Shown here one piece after another: positions 8,052-15,972 of a stretch of DNA of 64,000 nt (its first letter is position 1; every line of letters starts with the position of its first letter). The stretch is from Brevundimonas sp. SL130. GTDB lineage: Bacteria > Pseudomonadota > Alphaproteobacteria > Caulobacterales > Caulobacteraceae. Position numbers and translations under genes: made by a program. Where the stretch lies: contig NZ_CP113064.1 in NCBI RefSeq assembly GCF_026625805.1, positions 2,272,657-2,336,656 of the forward strand, given 5' to 3'. The notes beneath the pieces were generated by a model. The model was not told the DNA's origin. It saw only the letters and a list, made by a program, of their open reading frames with translations, and ran no database searches.

Positions 8052-9626
8052 TCAGCTCCGGGGCGTGCGGGGCTTGCCCCCCGGCGCGCGGCCGCCCGGC
8101 TTGAGCCCGCTGGTGCCCGAAGGTCCGGCCGGCTTGCCGCCGCCTGTCCGTGGCGGCCGGGTTTCGCGTCCGCTGGGCGAGGCTGCGCCGAAGCCGCGGG
8201 GTTTGAACTCCCGCTTGCCCGCGTCGGCGCCAGCCGTGCGCGGCTTGTACTCGCGCTTGGGCCCGTCGCTGCTGCGAGCCGGAGCCCCCTCGCGCGGCGT
8301 ATAGGCGCGAGCGGGACGGTCGCCCTCTTCACGCGGCTTGTAGACGCGGGCCGGACGTTCGCCGTCGGTCGGCGCGCCTTCGCGCGGCTTGAAGGTCTTC
8401 TTCGGATGGACGGTCTTGGGCGTCGCCTTGGCCCAGCCTTCCTTCTTGGGCGGACGTTCGCGGCGCTCGACCGCGTCGGCCTGGGCCGTTTCGGCGGCGC
8501 GGACGCGGCTGGGCTTGCGCGACGGGTCCGACATGGCCGAGCCCGAGTTCCCCTTGAGGATCGGCGTGGACACGCGACGACCGGGGATGGGCGCAGGCGT
8601 CTCGACCGTATTGCCGGTCGGCAGGTTCTCGGGCCGGATGTAGTCGGCCAGCAGTTCGCGGATCACGCGCGGCCCGATTTCTTCGACCGAGCCGACGGGC
8701 AGGACGTCAAGACGGAACGGGCCATAGGCCAGGCGGATCAGCCGGTTGACCGTCAGGCCGACAGACTCCAGCACCTTGCGGACTTCGCGGTTCTTGCCCT
8801 CGGTGATCGAGACCGAGATCCACAGGTTGCTCGGCGTGCGGCCGTCCTCGGATTTGGACTCCTTGGCCTTGTCCAGCGTCGCCACCATGGGACCGTAGGA
8901 GATGCCCTCCACGACGGCGCCGTTCTTCAGCTCGTCCAGTTGCGCCTGGGTGATCTTGCCCCGCGCCCGCGCCCGGTACTGACGCACCAGCCCGGCCGAG
9001 GGCAGCTCCATCGCCCGGCTCAGTTCGCCGTCGTTGGTCAGCAGCAGCAGGCCTTCGGTCGACAGATCCAGCCGTCCGATGGAGATCACGCGCGGCAGGC
9101 CGGCCGGCAGGGCGTCGAACACCGTCGGACGTCCGGTCGGATCCCGATGGCTGGTCAGCAGGCCCGCAGGCTTGTGATAGCGCCAGACGCGCGTCGCCTG
9201 GGTCGAGCCGATGGGCTTGCCGTCCACAGTAATCACGTCGTCGCGCGTCACCAGGGTGGCGGGCGTGTCCAGGATGCGGCCGTTGACCGCCACCTTGCCC
9301 AGACCGATCAGCCGTTCGACCTCGCGCCGCGAGGCGATGCCGGCGCGGGCCATGGTCTTGGCGATTCGCTCGGCGCGCAGCGGCGTGTCGGACTTGCCCG
9401 AACCGGACGACGGCTTGCCGTCCTTGCCGGCGCGCGGCCGGTCGCCTCGGTCCGGCTTGTCGCCGAACCGCTTGGGGCCGTCGTCGCGAGGGCTGCGCGG
9501 CTTGTCGCCGAAGGAGGTCTTCCCGTCGCCGCTCTTGCGAGGACCGGAGGATTTAAAGGGCCGAGGCGACCGTTCGTCTTGACGGGCGCGGGGCTTCTTG
9601 TCGTTGTCGTCTGTATGGCGGACCAT
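8052..9626 (-). CDS. RluB/RsuA-type rRNA pseudouridine synthase with long charged tails
   Basis: This 524-aa enzyme likely converts a 23S rRNA uridine to pseudouridine. A Lys/Arg/Ser-rich disordered head of about 75 aa precedes an S4 RNA-binding domain (AKTMARAGIASRREVERLI) and the RsuA-family catalytic core with GRLDLSTEGLLLLTNDG, where Asp is the nucleophile. After the core, about 180 aa of low-complexity basic sequence repeat KPRE-like units (FKPREG, YKPREE, YTPREG, YKPRTA, FKPRGF). The start at 9626 gives MVRHTDDND and overlaps the divergent tadA start by 12 bp; a start further inside the disordered head is possible. Confidence 0.9.
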   Translation of the reverse strand: MVRHTDDNDKKPRARQDERSPRPFKSSGPRKSGDGKTSFGDKPRSPRDDGPKRFGDKPDRGDRPRAGKDGKPSSGSGKSDTPLRAERIAKTMARAGIASRREVERLIGLGKVAVNGRILDTPATLVTRDDVITVDGKPIGSTQATRVWRYHKPAGLLTSHRDPTGRPTVFDALPAGLPRVISIGRLDLSTEGLLLLTNDGELSRAMELPSAGLVRQYRARARGKITQAQLDELKNGAVVEGISYGPMVATLDKAKESKSEDGRTPSNLWISVSITEGKNREVRKVLESVGLTVNRLIRLAYGPFRLDVLPVGSVEEIGPRVIRELLADYIRPENLPTGNTVETPAPIPGRRVSTPILKGNSGSAMSDPSRKPSRVRAAETAQADAVERRERPPKKEGWAKATPKTVHPKKTFKPREGAPTDGERPARVYKPREEGDRPARAYTPREGAPARSSDGPKREYKPRTAGADAGKREFKPRGFGAASPSGRETRPPRTGGGKPAGPSGTSGLKPGGRAPGGKPRTPRS

Positions 9627-10097
9627 GATGAGCGGTTCATGCGCATGGCGCTGGACCAAGCGCAAGCGGCGGCGGACGCAGGAGAGGTGCCTGTAGGTGC
9701 AATTCTTGTCGATCCGGCCTCAGGTGAGGTAATTTCGACCGGCGCCAACGGCCCGATCGGCGCCCACGACCCTACGGCCCATGCCGAGATCGTCGCTCTG
9801 CGCCGCGCGGCGACCGCGTTGGAGAACTATCGGCTGACCGGCTTGACCCTCTATGTGACGCTCGAACCCTGCGCCATGTGCGCCGGCGCCATAAGCCACG
9901 CCCGAATCGGGCGCGTCGTCTGGGCCGCCGACGATCCGAAGGGCGGCGCAGTGATCCACGGCCCGCGCCTGTTCGAACAACCCACCTGCCACTGGCGCCC
10001 GGCGACGGACTCGGGTCTGTTGGCGCAAGAGGCGTCCGCGCTGCTGAAATCCTTCTTCCGTCAACGGCGGGGAACGGCGGCGAGCGGCGCACGTTAG
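9615..10097 (+). CDS. tadA: tRNA-specific adenosine deaminase TadA
   Basis: A 160-aa zinc deaminase that converts adenosine 34 to inosine in tRNA-Arg(ACG). The zinc and catalytic motifs are HAE (56-58) and PCAMC (85-89). The N-terminus ERFMRMALDQA aligns with the family start, supporting the ATG at 9615. The reading frame is open far upstream, but only antisense to rsmD and rluB. The start codon lies inside the opposite gene's first codons, so the two promoters must lie in each other's coding region. Confidence 0.94.
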   Translation: MADHDERFMRMALDQAQAAADAGEVPVGAILVDPASGEVISTGANGPIGAHDPTAHAEIVALRRAATALENYRLTGLTLYVTLEPCAMCAGAISHARIGRVVWAADDPKGGAVIHGPRLFEQPTCHWRPATDSGLLAQEASALLKSFFRQRRGTAASGAR

Positions 10098-10136
10098 ATC
10101 GCCGCGCCAAGCGGCGCCGTTGTGAGGAGTATCGCC

Positions 10137-10562
10137 TTGTCCAAGCCGGGCCTGCCGCCGTCGATCATGTTCAGCGGTCTCGCCGCCGCCCTTCTCCTGA
10201 CGGCCTGCGGTCCCGACCCCGACAAGGCCCCCGCCACCGGTGACGAGGTCAAGGAGCGCGCCATCGAGGCCCAGACCGCCCGCCAGCGCACCGGCGCCGA
10301 GATCCAGGACCGCTCCCTGAACCGCGTCGTCCACACCGTCTATCTGTGCGACAACGGCGAACGCCTGTCGGTCGATTTCGACAACCCCCGCCAGATGGCC
10401 ACCATCCGCAACTCGTCCGGCGAGGCCACAGACCTGTATCAGGAGCGCGCCGCCGACGGCATCTGGTACCGCGCCTCCAACGTCGAACTGCGCGGCAAGG
10501 GCGTCCTGGCCACCTGGTCCGTCGAAGGCCGTCAGCCGACGCAGTGCCGCGCGGTGGATTAG
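10137..10562 (+). CDS. Lipoprotein with MliC-like (lysozyme inhibitor) domain
   Basis: A 141-aa predicted lipoprotein. The signal peptide ends in the lipobox LTAC (LLLTACGPD), so mature protein begins at Cys and is membrane-anchored. The C-terminal part (VYLCDNGERLSVDF to TQCRAVD) resembles the MliC/PliC c-type lysozyme inhibitor domain, with a Cys near each end that could pair. The TTG at 10137 is preferred because GAGGAG lies about 7 bases upstream; the in-frame GTG at 10122 has no such site. The exact inhibitory role is inferred from the domain resemblance. Confidence 0.75.
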   Translation: MSKPGLPPSIMFSGLAAALLLTACGPDPDKAPATGDEVKERAIEAQTARQRTGAEIQDRSLNRVVHTVYLCDNGERLSVDFDNPRQMATIRNSSGEATDLYQERAADGIWYRASNVELRGKGVLATWSVEGRQPTQCRAVD

Positions 10563-11146
10563 GCGAAACCCGCCAGCCGTTGATCCAAGCCGTCACGAAC
10601 CACCGGCCAGTCATCGTCAATCACCGCGAACACCGCCGTGTCCCGCGCGCGCCCAGTCCAGGTGATCTTGTGCTTCCTCAGAACGCCTTCGGCCTTGGCG
10701 CCCAGCTTGAGGATCGCCGCCTGGCTCCGGGCGTTGAGGGCGTCGGTGATGATCTCGACCCGCACCGCGCCTGCGTTGAAGGCGTGGCCAAGCAACAGCC
10801 GTTTGCAGGCCGGATTGATCGGTCCGCCGCGCACTTCGGGCCGATAAAAGGTCGAGCCGATCTCGCAGCGGCGATAGGCCGGGTTGATCTCGTACAGGCT
10901 GGTCGTGCCGACCACCGCCCCGTCTGAGCGCCGCCGCACCGCATAGGCGATCCGAGTCCCGGCCCGCATGGCCGTCAGCGCGCTCTCCCACCAGCCGTCG
11001 AAATACTCACCCTGGGCCGAGCCGACCATGGCCGCCCAGGCCTCGGGATCGCAGTCCAGCGCCGCGCGGACCTCGTCTTTCAGCCTGTCCTCGAACGGCT
11101 CCAGCCGCACGAACCGATCCTCCAGCGGGACCTTAGCGATCCGCAT
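10559..11146 (-). CDS. GNAT acetyltransferase, RimJ/RimL type
   Basis: A 195-aa N-acetyltransferase of the GNAT fold. Core segments include VVGTTSLYEINPAYRRCEIG, a 'GP.NP.CK.LLL' helix before the acetyl-CoA loop, and the strand VRVEIITDALNARSQAAILKLG characteristic of RimJ/RimL relatives. The substrate is unknown. The ATG at 11146 overlaps the aroB stop (TGATG), placing it as the last gene of aroK-aroB-GNAT. The 3' end overlaps the convergent lipoprotein by 4 bp. Confidence 0.85.
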   Translation of the reverse strand: MRIAKVPLEDRFVRLEPFEDRLKDEVRAALDCDPEAWAAMVGSAQGEYFDGWWESALTAMRAGTRIAYAVRRRSDGAVVGTTSLYEINPAYRRCEIGSTFYRPEVRGGPINPACKRLLLGHAFNAGAVRVEIITDALNARSQAAILKLGAKAEGVLRKHKITWTGRARDTAVFAVIDDDWPVVRDGLDQRLAGFA

Positions 11147-12252
11147 CACGCCGTCGCGCCTTCCTCGATCAGGAAGGCGCGCACCTTGTCCGCATCCACG
11201 CCCTTGGCCACAAAGGCCTGGCCGACGCCGCGCGCCAGGATCAGGGTCAGCGCCCCGCCCTCGGCCTTCTTGTCCCCCGCCATCAGGGCCAACAGCCGGT
11301 CGGCCGCAAACGACCCCGCCTGATCCAGCCGCGTCGGCAAGCCCGCAGCTGCAACCACCGCCTCGACCCGCGCCACGTCCTCAGCCGAACACAGTCCCTC
11401 GCGCGCCGAATAGCGGAAGGCCATACAGCACCCCAAGGCCACGGCTTCGCCGTGCGCCAGCGCGCCTTCGTCGAACCCGACCTCGGTCTCCACCGCATGG
11501 CCGAAGGTGTGGCCCAGGTTCAGCAGGGCGCGACGCCCCGCCTCCTTCTCGTCTTCGCCGACCACCGCGCTCTTGATCTCGACCGAGCGGATCACCGCAC
11601 GCTCCAGCGCCGCCGGATCGCCGGCCGCGCCCGCGGCTCCCTCGCCCGCCAGCCAGTCGAAGAAGGCTGCGTCGCAAATCAGCCCGTGTTTCAGCACCTC
11701 GGCCCAGCCGGACTTTACCTGACGCGCCGGCAGGGTCGCCAGCACGTCTATGTCGGCCAGCACCAGTCGCGGCTGATGGAAAGCCCCGACCAGGTTCTTG
11801 CCGCGTGGCGTGTCGATGGCCGTCTTGCCGCCAACGGACGAGTCCACCTGCGCCAACAGAGTCGTTGGGATCTGAACGAAGTCGATGCCGCGCATGAACA
11901 GCGCCGCCGCCAGACCGGCCAAATCCCCCACGACCCCGCCGCCCAGGGCGATGACCACGTCCTTGCGGTCCAGCCCGATCTCCAGCAGCCGGTCCAGAAC
12001 GCGCTCAAGCTCGGCAAAGGACTTCGACCCCTCGCCCGCCGGCACGGCCACGATCTCGCTCTTCACGCCCGCCGCCGTCAGCGACGCCGTCAGCGCCTCG
12101 GCATGGATGCCCGCCACCGTCTCGTCGGTGACGATGACGGTACGGCCCTTGGCCAGGGGGGCGATCCGTTCACCCGCCTGAACCAGCAGTCCACGCCCCA
12201 CCATCACGTCATAGGCCGCAAAGGCCCCGCCGCTGACCGGAATGATTGTCAC
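11146..12252 (-). CDS. aroB: 3-dehydroquinate synthase
   Basis: A 368-aa NAD-dependent enzyme of the shikimate pathway that converts DAHP to 3-dehydroquinate. Recognised by [21 protein letters not shown], the [19 protein letters not shown] block and the metal-binding GHTFGHAVE motif. Length is normal. It starts inside the aroK stop (ATGA overlap), so the two consecutive shikimate steps are co-translated. Confidence 0.97.
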   Translation of the reverse strand: MTIIPVSGGAFAAYDVMVGRGLLVQAGERIAPLAKGRTVIVTDETVAGIHAEALTASLTAAGVKSEIVAVPAGEGSKSFAELERVLDRLLEIGLDRKDVVIALGGGVVGDLAGLAAALFMRGIDFVQIPTTLLAQVDSSVGGKTAIDTPRGKNLVGAFHQPRLVLADIDVLATLPARQVKSGWAEVLKHGLICDAAFFDWLAGEGAAGAAGDPAALERAVIRSVEIKSAVVGEDEKEAGRRALLNLGHTFGHAVETEVGFDEGALAHGEAVALGCCMAFRYSAREGLCSAEDVARVEAVVAAAGLPTRLDQAGSFAADRLLALMAGDKKAEGGALTLILARGVGQAFVAKGVDADKVRAFLIEEGATA

Positions 12253-12815
12253 GTCTTCGTCTCCGCGCGCCGTCTCTGGCGCCAGTGCCGGCGCAGGTTC
12301 TTGTGAATGGCGTCCACCGCCTGACCGTGAGAGCCCTGCCCAACGTCCACGGCGACGTCCGCCTCGCCATAGATTGGATAGCGGACCTCGGCCAAGTCGG
12401 TCAGCACCGTCAGCGGGTCCTTGCCGCGCAGGAGCGGCCGGGTGTCGCGCCGCGCCACCCGTTCGGCGATGACCTTCAGATCAGCCCTCAGCCAGACCGT
12501 GTCGGCCCGTTCCTTCAGCAGAGCCCGCGTCTCCGCATTCATCATCGCCCCGCCGCCGGTGGCGAGAACGATGGGCGGCCCCTCCAGCAGGCGGCGGATC
12601 ACCCGCGCCTCGCCGGCCCGGAACTCTTCTTCCCCCAAAGCAGCGAAGATTTCGGACACGGTCATTCCCGCCGCTGATTCGATCTCCACATCCCCGTCGG
12701 CGAAGGGCAGCCTCAGTCGGTTAGCCAGTCGGCGGCCCACCGAAGATTTGCCCACCCCCATCAGGCCGACCAGGGCTATGGTGCGGGTCGGTCCCGGATT
12801 CGCGCGCCGCCTCAT
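12249..12815 (-). CDS. aroK: Shikimate kinase
   Basis: A 188-aa P-loop kinase that phosphorylates shikimate. The Walker A is GLMGVGKSS (about 17-25), followed by DGDVEIE for shikimate binding and the ATGGGA block. The ATG at 12815 is chosen because GGAG lies a few bases upstream and the frame before it has no kinase character. It is first in an operon with aroB and the GNAT gene, divergent from xerD across about 125 bp. Confidence 0.95.
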   Translation of the reverse strand: MRRRANPGPTRTIALVGLMGVGKSSVGRRLANRLRLPFADGDVEIESAAGMTVSEIFAALGEEEFRAGEARVIRRLLEGPPIVLATGGGAMMNAETRALLKERADTVWLRADLKVIAERVARRDTRPLLRGKDPLTVLTDLAEVRYPIYGEADVAVDVGQGSHGQAVDAIHKNLRRHWRQRRRAETKT

Positions 12816-12915
12816 CCGGCGGCTCCGGCGGAACAGACGGTCGAAGGAACGGCGAAGGCGAAGGCGCAGGCGGACATGATCCTGAAAACCTCTACACCAA
12901 GCCTGACGACACGCC

Positions 12916-12934
12916 ATCCGTTCGCGGAACGGAT
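12916..12934. promoter_or_regulatory. Palindrome just upstream of xerD
   Basis: The sequence has 8-bp arms ATCCGTTC and GAACGGAT around a central GCG, ending 6 bp before the xerD ATG in the aroK-xerD divergent region. It could be an operator or an mRNA hairpin near the xerD ribosome-binding region. It does not fit the alphaproteobacterial LexA direct repeat GTTCN7GTTC. Confidence 0.4.
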
Positions 12935-12940
12935 TGCAGC

Positions 12941-13843
12941 ATGACGCCGCAGATCGAGGCGTTTCTGGAGATGATGGCGGTCGAACGGGACGCCTCGCCC
13001 CACACCCTGTCCGCCTATGGCCGCGACCTGGCTGATGCGGAGGCCGCTCTCTCAGACGCCGGCGGACTGATGAAGGCGGACGCCGCGGCGCTGGAAGTCT
13101 GGTTCGCCGACCTGTCGCGACGCGGCCTGTCCGCCGCCACCGCCGCCCGACGCCGGTCCTCCGCCCGGCAGTTCTATCGCTTCGCCCTGGCTGAAGGCTG
13201 GCGGACCGACGATCCATCGCGCCGCCTGGACGCCCCCAAACAGGGCCGCCCCCTGCCCAAGCTGCTCAGCCGTGACGAGATCGACCGACTGTTGGCCGCC
13301 TCGGCCGCCCGCGACGCGGCGGCAGGCCTGCGCCTGGTCGCCCTGGTCGAGATGGCCTATGCCTCGGGCCTGCGGGTGTCGGAACTGCTGGGGCTCAAGG
13401 TCGAGGCTGTCCGCCGCGACCCCGCCTATCTGATCGTGCGCGGCAAGGGCGGCAAGGAACGCCTGGCCCCGCTAAACACCGCCGCCCGCGAGGCCATCAA
13501 GGCGTGGCTGATCGCCCGTGACGCGAAGCGCAAGCCGGAGACACCCGACAGCCCCTGGCTATTCCCGTCATCCGGCCGCACCGGCCACCTGACCCCGCGT
13601 CGCTTCGCCCAGCTTCTGGACGAGGCGGCGCTGGTCGCCGGGATCGACCCCACCCGCGTCAGCCCCCACGTCCTGCGTCACGCCTTCGCCACCCACCTGT
13701 TGGAAGGCGGCGCCGACCTTCGCGTCGTCCAGACCCTGCTGGGCCACGCCGACATCGCCACGACCCAGATCTACACCCACGTCGCCACCGACCGCCTGGC
13801 CCAGGTCGTCCAGCAAAACCACCCCTTGGCGCGGGATGATTGA
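12941..13843 (+). CDS. xerD: Tyrosine recombinase XerD
   Basis: A 300-aa site-specific recombinase that resolves chromosome dimers at dif with XerC. The N-terminal SAM-like domain (about 1-90) precedes the catalytic domain. The catalytic set is visible as Arg145 (SGLRVSEL), Lys172 (GKGGKER), His243 and Arg246 (HVLRHAFATHLL), His269 (LGHADIATT) and the nucleophile Tyr278 (IYTHV). The length and its place beside aroK indicate the chromosomal Xer protein rather than a phage integrase. Confidence 0.93.
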   Translation: MTPQIEAFLEMMAVERDASPHTLSAYGRDLADAEAALSDAGGLMKADAAALEVWFADLSRRGLSAATAARRRSSARQFYRFALAEGWRTDDPSRRLDAPKQGRPLPKLLSRDEIDRLLAASAARDAAAGLRLVALVEMAYASGLRVSELLGLKVEAVRRDPAYLIVRGKGGKERLAPLNTAAREAIKAWLIARDAKRKPETPDSPWLFPSSGRTGHLTPRRFAQLLDEAALVAGIDPTRVSPHVLRHAFATHLLEGGADLRVVQTLLGHADIATTQIYTHVATDRLAQVVQQNHPLARDD

Positions 13844-13929
13844 ACCCCGCTTGCCCCGTCGCCCCGACCTCTCTAGTTTCCCCCGCCTTCCCTAGGGGCG
13901 GTTTCCCGCCTGCAGTCCCGGACGCCTTT

Positions 13930-14877
13930 ATGGCCACGCACTATCTCGATTTCGAAAAGCCGATCGCCGATCTGGAAGCCAAGATCGAGGAACTGTCGGC
14001 CCTGTCCGAGACCTCCGGGGGTTTCGACGCCGAGATCGCCGGCCTGCGCAAGAAGGCCGAGCAGATGCGCAAGAAGACCTATGCTGGCCTCGACCCCTGG
14101 ATGAAGACCCAGGTCGCGCGTCACCCGCAGCGGCCCCACTTCATCGACTATGTCGAGAGCCTGTTCACCGACTGGAACGAACTGCACGGCGACCGTCAGT
14201 TCGGCGACGACCAGGCTATCCTGGGCGGCCTGGCTCGATTCCGGGGTCGTCCGGTCGTGATCATGGGCCACGAGAAGGGTCACGACACAGCGACCCGCAT
14301 CACCCACAATTTCGGCATGGCCCGGCCTGAGGGCTATCGCAAGGCCGTGCGCCTGATGGACATGGCCGAGCAGTTCGGCCTGCCCGTCCTCAGCTTCATC
14401 GACACCGCCGGCGCCTATCCGGGTCTAGGCGCCGAAGAGCGGGGCCAGGCGGAGGCCATCGCCCGCTCGACCGAACGCTGCCTGACCCTCGGCGTGCCCT
14501 CCATCGCCACGATTACGGGCGAAGGCGGATCGGGCGGCGCCATCGCCATCGCGGCCGCCAGCCGCGTGCTGATGCTGGAACATTCGATCTATTCGGTCAT
14601 CTCGCCGGAAGGGGCCGCCGGCATCCTGTGGCGCGACGGCGCGCGGGCCAAGGACGCCGCCATGGCCATGAAGATCACCGGCCCGGACCTGATGAGCCTC
14701 AAGATCGTCGATCGGTTGATCGAGGAACCTATCGGCGGCGCTCACGCCGACCGCGAGGCCGCAATGGCCAATGTCGGCGACGTATTGGTCGAGGAGCTGA
14801 AGGCCTTCGAGGGCCTGTCGCCCCAGCAGATCAAAAAGCAGCGCGCCGACCGCTTCTACGCCATCGGCGCCCTCTGA
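13930..14877 (+). CDS. accA: Acetyl-CoA carboxylase carboxyltransferase subunit alpha
   Basis: A 315-aa alpha subunit of the carboxyltransferase that transfers the carboxyl group from biotin to acetyl-CoA, the committed step of fatty acid synthesis. Recognised by the start MATHYLDFEKPI, GHEKGHDT, SFIDTAGAYPG and ITGEGGSGGAIAI. The frame is open to 13840, but the family N-terminus begins at the ATG at 13930. Confidence 0.97.
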   Translation: MATHYLDFEKPIADLEAKIEELSALSETSGGFDAEIAGLRKKAEQMRKKTYAGLDPWMKTQVARHPQRPHFIDYVESLFTDWNELHGDRQFGDDQAILGGLARFRGRPVVIMGHEKGHDTATRITHNFGMARPEGYRKAVRLMDMAEQFGLPVLSFIDTAGAYPGLGAEERGQAEAIARSTERCLTLGVPSIATITGEGGSGGAIAIAAASRVLMLEHSIYSVISPEGAAGILWRDGARAKDAAMAMKITGPDLMSLKIVDRLIEEPIGGAHADREAAMANVGDVLVEELKAFEGLSPQQIKKQRADRFYAIGAL

Positions 14878-14914
14878 CCGAACGGCGTTAATCGCCCATC
14901 CATCAAATCAAACG

Positions 14915-14943
14915 ACTTTCCCGGCCTAAACGGGCGGGAAAGT
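14915..14943 (+). promoter_or_regulatory. Hairpin enclosing the likely RBS of the receiver gene
   Basis: The arms ACTTTCCC (14915-14922) and GGGAAAGT (14936-14943) form an 8-bp perfect stem. The right arm contains the only purine-rich stretch (GGGAAAG) upstream of the ATG at 14951, at normal spacing. Folding would hide the ribosome-binding site. It could instead serve as the accA terminator, although no T-tract follows. Confidence 0.45.
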
Positions 14944-14950
14944 ACCGGAC

Positions 14951-15493
14951 ATGACGACGGGCGACGCCCTGAGAGACAGCGCGGTTTTCAACCTGGGCGG
15001 CACCATCGCCATGGTCGTCGACGACTCGCCCTTTTCGCTGACCCTGACGACCGGCGTCCTGGCGGGTTTCGGCGTCCGACCAGCCTTCAGCCTCGAACGA
15101 AGCGTCGAGGCGCGACGCATTTTGCAGGAAAAGCCGGTCGATCTGCTGTTGGTCGATACCGACATGCCGGACATCGATGGATTCGAACTGGTGCGATGGC
15201 TGCGTCGGTCAGGGCCGAACCCCAACGCCTTTACCCCCGTCATCATGACCGCCAGCCACATCCGCCGGGGCCGGGTGGCTGAAGCGCGCGACTGCGGCGC
15301 CAACTTCGTCGTCACCAAGCCCTTCAGCGCCGCAATGCTGCTGGAGCGTATCCTTTGGGTCGCCCGCGACGATCGCCCCTTCCTCGAGGTGGGCGACTAC
15401 CTGGGGCCAGACCGTCGCTTCCGACACGAGGCCTATAAAGGCGAGGAACGGCGCGGCCGTGTCAAACGCCAGGAGACGGTGGAGTTCGCATGA
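14951..15493 (+). CDS. Single-domain response regulator (CheY-like) with C-terminal tail
   Basis: A 180-aa receiver protein. The acidic pair sits in MVVDDSPF, the phospho-acceptor Asp in LLLVDTDMPDIDGFEL, the conserved Thr/Ser in VIMTAS and the Lys in VVTKPFS. After the receiver a short basic tail (GPDRRFRHEAYKGEERRGR) replaces any DNA-binding domain, so it probably works by protein contact, as CheY proteins do. It overlaps the next gene by 4 bp. In Caulobacter a CheY-type receiver precedes cheE in the chemotaxis cluster, which is the likely parallel. Confidence 0.85.
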   Translation: MTTGDALRDSAVFNLGGTIAMVVDDSPFSLTLTTGVLAGFGVRPAFSLERSVEARRILQEKPVDLLLVDTDMPDIDGFELVRWLRRSGPNPNAFTPVIMTASHIRRGRVAEARDCGANFVVTKPFSAAMLLERILWVARDDRPFLEVGDYLGPDRRFRHEAYKGEERRGRVKRQETVEFA

Positions 15494-15972
15494 CGGTCAT
15501 CACTCATCCCCGACGTCCTTCGCGCCTAGCCGAGATGATTGATCGACCCGGCGGGGTCAGCGTCGGCGTCGCCCTGATGCAGGCCAAGGCCAATCTGGAC
15601 GCGCTGAAAGACCAGGGCCAAGCCATCATCGTGGAAAACATCGCCGCCTTGCTGGCCGAACCGGAGCCAGACATTTCCGAAGACGCGCGGCTGGATCATG
15701 CCTACGCCGCGTCGAGTCAGATCATCGACGCCGCCAGCCCCTTCGCTCTGGACGACCTTTGCACTGCGGCCAAGGGCCTGTGCGATCTGCTGGACGCTGC
15801 GTCGCGCGAGGGCGGCTTCGACTGGCGTATCGCCACGGTCCATGCCCAGGCCATGAAGCTGTTGCTGGCCCTTCCGGCCGACGCCCCCGAGACGCCCGAA
15901 GCGCGCGCGGCCATTGTGACCAACCTGGGCGAGGTCGTGCGGCGCAAACTGCCGCCGGCGCCTGCGGTCTAG
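15490..15972 (+). CDS. Small helical protein, possibly CheE-like
   Basis: A 160-aa, mostly helical cytosolic protein that starts inside the stop codon of the receiver gene (ATGA). It begins MTVITHPRRPSRLAEMI and has no transmembrane segment or enzyme motif. Its size and coupling to a CheY-like protein resemble CheE of Caulobacter chemotaxis clusters, from memory of that gene order; this assignment is tentative. The end overlaps the convergent ABC exporter by 4 bp. Confidence 0.55.
   Translation: MTVITHPRRPSRLAEMIDRPGGVSVGVALMQAKANLDALKDQGQAIIVENIAALLAEPEPDISEDARLDHAYAASSQIIDAASPFALDDLCTAAKGLCDLLDAASREGGFDWRIATVHAQAMKLLLALPADAPETPEARAAIVTNLGEVVRRKLPPAPAV

Noticed and set aside
7746-9614. Open frame leading into tadA
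   Set aside because: It is antisense to rsmD and the rRNA synthase; TadA homology begins at 9615.
12916-12934. LexA box before xerD
   Set aside because: The GTTC/GAAC arrangement is inverted with a 3-bp spacer, not GTTCN7GTTC.
12941-13843. Phage or island integrase
   Set aside because: Length, motifs and the aroK neighbourhood indicate chromosomal XerD.
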